Source: Epiperipatus broadwayi (Eukaryota > Onychophora > Udeonychophora > Euonychophora > Peripatidae). Taken from it: a stretch of DNA of 64,000 nucleotides. Below the pieces are notes generated by a model. That model saw nothing but the letters and a program-made list of their open reading frames with translations. It was not told the DNA's origin and did not search any database. Shown piece after piece: positions 56,961 through 64,000 of the stretch (positions are counted from its first letter, which is position 1; every line of letters begins with the position of its first letter). The position numbers and the translations under genes are program-made. The DNA lies in assembly GCA_028023455.1 (NCBI GenBank), contig JAQFVV010000951.1, positions 1 through 64,000 of the forward strand, written 5' to 3'.

Positions 56961-57541
56961 TAGATGGATAAGCATGTTTTGACCAGCACAATATATATAT
57001 ATATATATTATAATGGTCTGGGTGATAGAGATCAAAGAAGTTTTACTATATTTGCATTACAGAGCGCCACTAGGCTACTTGAACCTAGAAAATTTATATA
57101 TTAGGCAGACACATAGGATTCCACTTTATTTTATATTTAGACCATTAGTCCAAGTCACTTCATTTGAAGTAAGTAAGAGAGAGCGACAAGTGCATCTCAT
57201 CGCTTTTCTCACAAAATCAAGCTGGAACTGTTCTTAATTTCAATATTTTTTCTTTTATACTGATCATCCGGATTCACTGAACAATGGTTGACTGTTCCAA
57301 ATTTTTGTATGATCCAGGCCTTCATTGCCACTTCCATGAGACATCTAATTTATTTTTGTTCTTTTATCTTTATTTCATCTGACTTGCTTTTCAATTAATT
57401 TATAAAACAATCATTCCATTTACAAAAATATTTTATCTTTAGATCTTGTAATTTTTTCTAAAAAAGTATGTTGAAATACTTTTTTTTTTATTTAAAAAAG
57501 AAATATTTTTTAAAGTTTTGCATGTGATATATATATATATG

Positions 57542-58360
57542 TTCTTGCTATTAAAAGGTGTGAAGGTTGCCTTGACAGCAGTTAGAAATATTGGTTGCTA
57601 TATTTACTGTGAATGTTTAGGTGGTTACTGGTTGGAAACTAATTACATCATTATCCCAGATTAGCTTTAGGCACTATTTCGCTTATTATTTCTAAATAAT
57701 ACATGGGCAATTTAAAAGTATTGCATTAAATAATGTTTTAGATGACTATTTATTAGTCTGCATTATAGTGACATGTTTATTTCATGTTTAAAGAGGTTTA
57801 TTTAAACTTCATTGTAACAATTTTTCATACTCTGTAGTCAAGTTGCAATCTTTAAGTGTCCATATATATTCAATGGATCATTAGTAAGAATGGATTTCCA
57901 TTCTTGCTATTAAAAGGTGTGAAGGTTGCCTTGACAGCAGTTAGAAATATTGGTTGCTATATTTACTGTGAATATTTAGGTGGTTACTGGTTGGAAACTA
58001 ATTACATCATTATCCCAGATTAGCTTTAGGCACTATTTCGCTTATTATTTCTAAATAATACATGGGCAATTTAAAAGTATTGCATTAAATAATGTTTTAG
58101 ATGACTATTTATTAGTCTGCATTATAGTGACATGTTTATTTCATGTTTAAAGAGGTTTATTTAAACTTCATTGTAACAATTTTTCATACTCTGTAGTCAA
58201 GTTGCAATCTTTAAGTGTCCATATATATTCAATGGATCATTAGTAAGAATGGATTTCCATTCTTGCTATTAAAAGGTGTGAAGGTTGCCTTGACAGCAGT
58301 TAGAAATATTGGTTGCTATATTTACTGTGAATGTTTAGGTGGTTACTGGTTGGAAACTAA
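57542..58360 (+). repeat. 359-bp tandem repeat (2.3 near-identical units)
   Basis: Units start at 57,542, 57,901 and 58,260, a constant 359-bp period. The first two units are practically identical (one visible difference, GAATGTTTAGG versus GAATATTTAGG). The third is cut after about 100 bp by a TA/TG tract. Each unit has the hairpin GACTA-TTTAT-TAGTC. No ORF spans a unit. A diverged single copy lies at 40,545-40,870. Confidence 0.92.
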
Positions 58361-58682
58361 TTATATATATGTGTGTGTGTGTATGTGTTGTGTGTGTTTA
58401 ATAACTCTTTAATTTTTTTAGCTTTTAGTTTTTATTTACGAACTTAAGTTTTTATTTTAATCTTAAATTAATGTAATGACATATACCGTTACAATATATA
58501 TATATATATGTATATATATATAAAACCAAAACTGTCTAACACTATACTAGCAAAAAATAAAAATGCAAAACCGTAAAACAATACAGTACTAGATTAAAAT
58601 CAAAATTTTACCAAAATCCTTACACCACCATGGTTTCATCTACTACAAATAGACCTTCTCAAGTGAAAATCAACCTAAAGGA

Positions 58683-58762
<80 letters not shown>

Positions 58763-59153
58763 AACCTTCCCATAATTCATTTCAAACTCCACCTTCCCTT
58801 AATATCAAAAGAAGTCTTCATAAGATTGATAGCCTCAGAATCAAGGAGTTTTATCATCAAAGTCTCCTTTATTCTTCTTTTTAACTCACTCTTTTCATAA
58901 AAAATAACCGAAGCATTGTCAAACAATATTCTATGACCTGCATTCAATTCATGAATATATAAAGCTGAGTTAAGATACCTATGTTTAACTCTACTTATAT
59001 GAACCTTAACCTTTTATTAAGGCTAAATTTACTCTGGCCTACATAAAATTTACCACAACTACATGGAATTTTATAAACAATACCAGGAATAGACCTACTA
59101 TCAATAGACTGCTTTGAACCATTAATTAATGAATTCAAATCAGAACCTTTCCT

Positions 59154-61212
59154 TCATGCAACCTTCTTTCCACCTAACAAATGACTATTCCTATAAACCA
59201 AATTATAAATTGATGCTTTAAATGGTAAAGACATATAATCATCATCCTTACCAACAAAATTCTTATCATCCAAATCACGACTATAAACATTATTATTAAA
59301 TACCACTTTTTTAATAAAATCATGACTATAACCCAATTCTACATATTCAGCAGCAAATTGACTTTTTTGAATATCAGCATCATTATTAAAATTATTATGC
59401 CTTCTATTCCGACAACAAAAATTCAACAAAGACATTTTTTATGTATAAAAGGCTGATAACTATCAGGCCTAATCATATTTCTCAAATTTTTAGGTTTTAT
59501 AAAATGACTACAAAACAAAACATCGTTAACCTTCTCAACATTTAAATCTAAAAACTTTAATTTTACAAAATCAAAACCACCCCCCTCAATTGTAAACTTA
59601 ATACTAGAATCAAAACCATTCAATCCACATAAAAACTCTTCTAATTTCTCTTTCTGAATAACAAACAAACAATCATCAACATACCTAACAAATAATTTAA
59701 TAGAACCTGAAAACATATTAATAATACTACACTCCAAATAATCAATATAGACAGCACACATCAATGGAGAAATGACATAACCAATAACCCAACCTTCTCT
59801 AATCTTATAAAACACATCATTAGACATAAAATACATTGAATCCTCTAACAGCAAAAGCAAATCATGAAAAACCTTAATCTTATCTGCAGAAAAACATTCT
59901 AATTTTTTTTTAAATTGAAAGAAAAACATCAATACTTTTTAATCTATTAACCGATTGGTACATATTTTCAATGTCTAAACTACCAAAAACACAATCATCA
60001 TCCAAAACAAAACCATTTATTTTCTTAAAAGCTTCAAAGAAAGAAGAAACACAAAATTGACCAAGTTTTATATAATCCTTAAAATATCTTATAATAAATT
60101 TTGATATTTTACTTTACAGTAATCAGGTTATCAATCTTCCTGACATATGCTTTTTGGTACACAAGGTGCAGGACAAAGTTCACACAACCAACACCGGATC
60201 CCAATGCTATATTTTGCGATAAGCTCAAAGCTCTTCAAGACAAGGATAAGATACTATCATCTAGATTTTTGTTTAACAATACATGGAGCCTACTAGTATG
60301 GCCTACAGATTCTACATGAATTTTGGACCCGATATATCCACATTGTAGTGTATTGTAGAAGAAGTAGTCTGTGTTGCAACATGTCAGATTCTTCTAGAGG
60401 GGCATTGACTTCATACTACATCTATCCCAGCTGATAAGTTAGCATTATTGGGTCATTCTTTGCACTGGCAGGGGTGGGCAATGCCAACTAAATAGTACGT
60501 ATCTGCTCATTTTATAACCTGCTAGTGCGGAGAATGGCTCTTGCATACTTTTTCCAGACCAACGCCAGCAGTGGATGAGACAACATTAACAAAGTGTTTT
60601 TATTATGCATCTGTACAATTTTATAATGTCAATAAATATATTTTTAAAATTAAAAAAAAAAATTCCTCCTGTAAAATCAAAAATACATCTCAAAGGAAAA
60701 TTATCTTTATGAGACTTCAAATTAAAGAAAACCTTTGGAGCCACAAAATCACTAGGGTAACAATTTAAATAAGTAGCTCTATCAAAAATCTTTTTATTTT
60801 CCATAACTTTCATAATCTTAATTAATTTAGATTTTATTTTTTTACCAGGATCAGAATCTAAAATAGCATATTTTCCATTATTTAATTCTAAAGAAACTTT
60901 ACTTTTAAAATCAATATTATTTAACAATACAAACCGGCCACCTTTATCTTCTTTTAATAATACAACATCATTGGCTTTCAATCTTTTTTTAACAAAACTA
61001 ATTTCCTTAGGGGCAAAAACAAATTTTTCTCTTTTAAGTAATTGACTATTCAAAATAACCTGTAAAGACATTTTATTTTCATCAGAAATATTACTACTAC
61101 TTTCAATTGCAGAAACAAAATCAAAAATTAAACTTCTATTAGCAAACGGAACAAAGCCAGGACCCTTAGCTAAAATAGCCAAATCAGATACATTCAAAAT
61201 ATAATTTGACAA
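59154..61212 (-). pseudogene. PLE family 2 RT and GIY-YIG ORF, left copy (interrupted)
   Basis: Minus-strand pieces: 61,212 down to about 60,663 (N-terminal RT, with LKEDKGGRFVLLNN and PKVFFNLKSHKDNFPLRCIF), then the 551-bp insertion. After it come about 60,110-59,940 and 59,932-59,423 (REGWVIGYVISPLMCAVYID and VRYVDDCLFV), and 59,435-59,154 with the linker. The GIY-YIG end is present to about 58,790 with a frame break near 59,010-59,150. Stops spared here but present in the right copy show that the two arms decayed independently. Confidence 0.85.
60112..60662 (+). mobile_element. 551-bp poly(A)-tailed insertion inside the PLE left arm
   Basis: Interrupts the PLE between GATATTTTA and TTCCTCCTGTAAA. 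The right arm is uninterrupted and has only about 8 extra bases there, so the insertion removed a few bases and left no clear target-site duplication. It ends AATAAATATATTTTTAAAATT and then 11-12 A residues, that is a polyadenylation signal 18 nt before a poly(A) tract. It is clearly less AT-rich than the PLE. The best frame (ending about 60,319; contains TQPTPDPNAIFCDKLKALQD) is not recognised. It looks like the 3' end of a reverse-transcribed mRNA or an unknown non-LTR element. Confidence 0.7.
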
Positions 61213-61398
61213 ATTTAAAACAGATGAAGCATCAGGCCTATTTTTATAAGACCCAAATCTAAACTATTTTCCTTTCACAAAACTTTTATTTTATTTTATT
61301 TTATTTTTGGAAAGGTTGAAAATAAAAGTTTTGTGAAAGGAAAATAGTTTAGATTTGGGTCTTATAAAAATAGGCCTGATGCTTCATCTGTTTTAAAT

Positions 61399-63293
61399 TT
61401 GTCAAATTATATTTTGAATGTATCTGATTTGGCTATTTTAGCTAAGGGTCCTGGCTTTGTTCCGTTTGCTAATAGAAGTTTAATTTTTGATTTTGTTTCT
61501 GCAATTGAAAGTAGTAGTAATATTTCTGATGAAAATAAAATGTCTTTACAGGTTATTTTGAATAGTCAATTACTTAAAAAAGAAAAATTTGTTTTTGCCC
61601 CTAAGGAAATTAGTTTTGTTAAAAAAAGATTGAAAGCCAATGATGTTGTATTATTAAAAGAAGATAAAGGTGGCCGGTTTGTATTGTTAAATAATATTGA
61701 TTTTAAAAGTAAAGTTTCTTTAGAATTAAATAATGGAAAATATGCTATTTTAGATTCTGATCCTGGTTAAAAAATAAAATCTAAATTAATTAAGATTATG
61801 AAAGTTATGGAAAATAAAAAGATTTTTGATAGAGATACTTATTTAAATTGTTACCCTAGTGATTTTGTGGCTCCAAAGGTTTTCTTTAATTTGAAGTCTC
61901 AAAAAGATAATTTTCCTTTGAGATGTATTTTTGATTTTACAGGAAGAATTGTTGATAAAATATCAAAATTTATTATAAGATATTTTAAGGATTATATAAA
62001 ACTTGGTCAATTTTGTGTTTCTTCTTCTTTTGAAGCTTTTAAGAAAATAAATGGTTTTGTTTTGGATGATGATTGTGTTTTTGGTAGTTTAGACATTGAA
62101 AATATGTACAAATTGGTTAATAGATTAAAAAGTATTGATGTTTTTCTTTCAATTTAAAAAAAATTAGAATGTTTTTCTGCAGATAAGATTAAGGTTTTTC
62201 ATTATTTGCTTTTGCTGTTAGAGGATTCAATGTATTTTATGTCTAATGATGTGTTTTATAAGATTAGAGAAGGTTGGGTTATCGGTTATGTCATTTCTCC
62301 ATTGATGTGTGGTGTCTATATTGATTATTTGGAGTGTAGTATTATTAATAGGTTTTCAGGTTCTATTAAATTATTTGTTAGGTATGTTGATGATTGTTTG
62401 TTTGTTATTCAGAAAGAGAAATTAGAAGAATTTTTTATGTGGATTGAATGGTTTTGATTCTAGTATTAAGTTTACAATTGAGGGGGGGTGTTTTTGATTT
62501 TGTAAAATTAAAGTTTTTAGATTTAAATGTTGAGAAGATTAATGATGTTTTGTTTTGTAGTCATTTTATAAAACCTAAACATTTGAGAAATATGATTAGG
62601 CCTGATAGTTATCAGCCTTTTATACATAAAAAAATGTCTTTGTTGAATTTTTGTTGTCGGAGTAGAAGGCTTAATAATTTTAATAATGATGCTGATATTC
62701 AAAAAAGTCAATTTGCTGCTGAATATGTAGAATTGGGTTATAGTCATGATTTTATTAAAAAAGTGGTATTTAATAATAATGTTTATAGTCGTGATTTGGA
62801 TGATAAGAATTTTGTTGGTAAGGATGATGATTATATGTCTTTACCATTTAAAGCATCAATTTATAATTTGGTTTATATGAATAGTCATTTGTTAGGTGGA
62901 AAGAAGGTTGCATGGAGGAAAGGTTCTGATTTGAATTCATTACTTAATGGTTCAAAGCTGTCTATTGATAGTAGGTCTATTCCTGGTATTGTTTATAAAA
63001 TTCCATGTAGTTGTGGTAAATTTTATGTAGGCCAGAGTAAATTTAGCCTTAATAAAAGGGTTAAGGTTCATATAAGTAGAGTTAAACATAGGTATCTTAA
63101 CTCAGCTTTATATATTCATGAATTGAATACAGGTCATAGAATATTGTGTGACAATGCTTCGGTTATTTTTTATGAAAAGAGTGAGTTAAAAAGAAGAATA
63201 AAGGAGACTTTGATGATAAAACTCCTTGATTCTGAGGCTATCAATCTTATGAAGACTTCTTTTGATATTAAGGGAAGGTGGAGTTTGAAATGA
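61399..63293 (+). pseudogene. PLE family 2 RT and GIY-YIG ORF, right copy
   Basis: Starts MSNYILNVSDLAILAKGPGF at 61,399. The RT follows: KEDKGGRFVLL, PKVFFNLKSQ, FGSLDIENMYKLV (about 62,080), GWVIGYVISPLM (about 62,275) and YVDD at 62,383-62,394. The linker and GIY-YIG nuclease are in the 62,448 frame: Y183 in GIVYKIPCSCG, Y193 in FYVGQ, R204 in NKRVKVH and a Glu in RRIKETLMI. The Cys pair CSCG lies before YVG. Breaks: stop at 61,768 (GGT-TAA where the left arm has AAA), stop at 62,155, and a one-base insertion near 62,431. It is therefore dead but very recognisable. Confidence 0.88.
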
Positions 63294-63454
63294 ATTATGG
63301 GAAGGTTTGTTTGTTTGTATATATATATATATATGTTTTCCTTTAGGTCGATTTTCACTTGAGAAGGTCTATTTGTAGTAGATGAAACCATGGTTGTGTA
63401 AGGATTTTGGTAAAATTTTGATTTTAATCTAATACTGTATTGTTTTATGGTTTT

Positions 63455-63488
<34 letters not shown>

Positions 63489-63493
<5 letters not shown>

Positions 63494-63507
63494 TTAGAAG
63501 GGCCCAG

Positions 63508-63543
<36 letters not shown>

Positions 63544-63562
63544 CTGGGCCCTTCTAATATTT
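63489..63562. repeat. Perfect palindrome with a (TA)n loop
   Basis: AAATATTAGAAGGGCCCAGTTA (63,489-63,510) and its exact complement (63,541-63,562) flank a TA array, so the whole 74 bp is self-complementary. It lies just outside the right end of PLE family 2. TA tracts also precede it (63,460-63,488). Confidence 0.92.
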
Positions 63563-64000
63563 GTAGTAAAACATTTTAATAGAAAATTAATATTTTAATA
63601 ACATATTTACTGGCCAAAAATTTAAATGTAGATAAAATGGCAGACAGAAAGTTTTCCAAACATTTTAACACACATGGATAGGTTTGATCCTTATCTAGTA
63701 TTCTAGAAAGACATGAAGAATGGATCTGGCCTACAGATCTATCGGCTTCAGTATTCAGGTCTTGGTTTGTAGATTTATTTGTAGTCAGTATCAGTTCACC
63801 CTCTTGAAATGCTTGGACAAGTGTAAGTGATTTTCTAATTATTTACTTGTCTCCTACTGAGGCCTGCAATTTTTATCCTTAGATTAGTTTTCACCAATCA
63901 TTTTATTGGTTATTCACCAGTTTTAAATGCTGTTTTTTTATCCACATCTAATACTTTATTAATTGAAAATCATTACATCAGAATATTTTCTGTATTTTGT
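63563..64000. other. Intergenic sequence to the window end, no feature seen
   Basis: No coding or repeat feature could be supported. Confidence 0.5.

Larger units (their letters stand above)
58563..63456. mobile_element. Penelope-like element family 2, full palindrome
   Basis: Two nearly identical PLE copies head to head: the minus copy at 58,563-61,290 and the plus copy at 61,321-63,456, with only 30 nt between them (61,291-61,320, T/A-rich). Outer ends match (left TGCAAAACCGTAAAACAAT, right its complement). Both copies carry a TA array inside the 3' region (58,686-58,760 and 63,318-63,334). The plus arm is 2.14 kb; the minus arm is 2.73 kb because of a 551-bp insertion. Protein identity in the first 123 codons is about 99 percent, so the palindrome is recent or kept similar by gene conversion. 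Confidence 0.92.

Noticed and set aside
57890-57960. Hammerhead ribozyme in the 359-bp repeat
   Set aside because: The GACTA-TTTAT-TAGTC hairpin is preceded by TAGATGA-like sequence, but GAAA is absent after it and stem I cannot form. Neither strand has both core boxes.

Overview
This is a very AT-rich, gene-poor stretch of an animal nuclear genome. Retroelements, palindromes and long (TA)n microsatellites dominate it. The spliceosomal splice signals, Penelope-like elements (PLEs) with GIY-YIG endonuclease, RTE-type LINEs, LTR elements, a tRNA-derived SINE and hammerhead-ribozyme satellites together point to a metazoan. An invertebrate such as an arthropod or mollusc is likely, but the species cannot be named from the sequence. 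Almost every open reading frame is a decayed transposon fragment. Two short minus-strand segments look like real host-gene exons: a signal-peptide exon at about 45.95 kb and a trypsin-type (S1A) zymogen-activation exon at about 24.6 kb. Their intron phases are compatible, so most of 24.7-45.9 kb may be one TE-filled intron of a secreted serine protease gene.

Layout. 1.0-3.2 kb: plus-strand LTR-retrotransposon remnant (coiled-coil gag-like ORF, then the end of integrase, with protease/RT missing). 3.9-5.75 kb: PLE family 1 as two 5'-truncated copies head to head. 8.3-9.66 kb: 405-bp tandem satellite, one inverted and three direct units, each with a type I hammerhead ribozyme. 9.68-20.2 kb: large inverted repeat with arms of about 4.4 kb, each holding an RTE-like LINE copy plus about 2.4 kb of shared flank. 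21.2-23.7 kb: gag relic and a minus-strand RTE LINE relic. 24.5 kb: protease exon. 29.5-39.8 kb: minus-strand tandem LTR composite (partial LTR - internal - 2.7-kb LTR - internal - 2.8-kb LTR) with gag fragments only. 41.1-43.9 kb: third RTE LINE copy. 44.67 kb: tRNA-derived SINE with a perfect 14-bp target-site duplication. 46.4-47.35 kb and 47.7-50.25 kb: two more palindromic satellite arrays; the second carries decayed hammerhead-like cores. 50.98 kb: possible plus-strand first exon. 52.2 kb: twin hairpins with identical loops and compensatory stem changes. 57.5-58.36 kb: 359-bp tandem repeat. 58.56-63.46 kb: PLE family 2 as a near-perfect palindrome with a 30-nt centre; the left arm is interrupted by a 551-bp poly(A)-tailed insertion.

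The main point of interest is the combination of (a) hammerhead-bearing, non-coding tandem repeats that fit the description of metazoan retrozymes (small circular-RNA retroelements) and (b) a shared geometry. Every polar retroelement that is palindromic here (PLE 1, PLE 2, LINE, 405-bp and about 445-bp satellites) is arranged divergently, with 5' ends or minus-strand units on the left and plus-strand units on the right. Many of the outer edges abut (TA)n tracts. All coordinates and base pairings were read by eye. No alignment, folding or database search was run.
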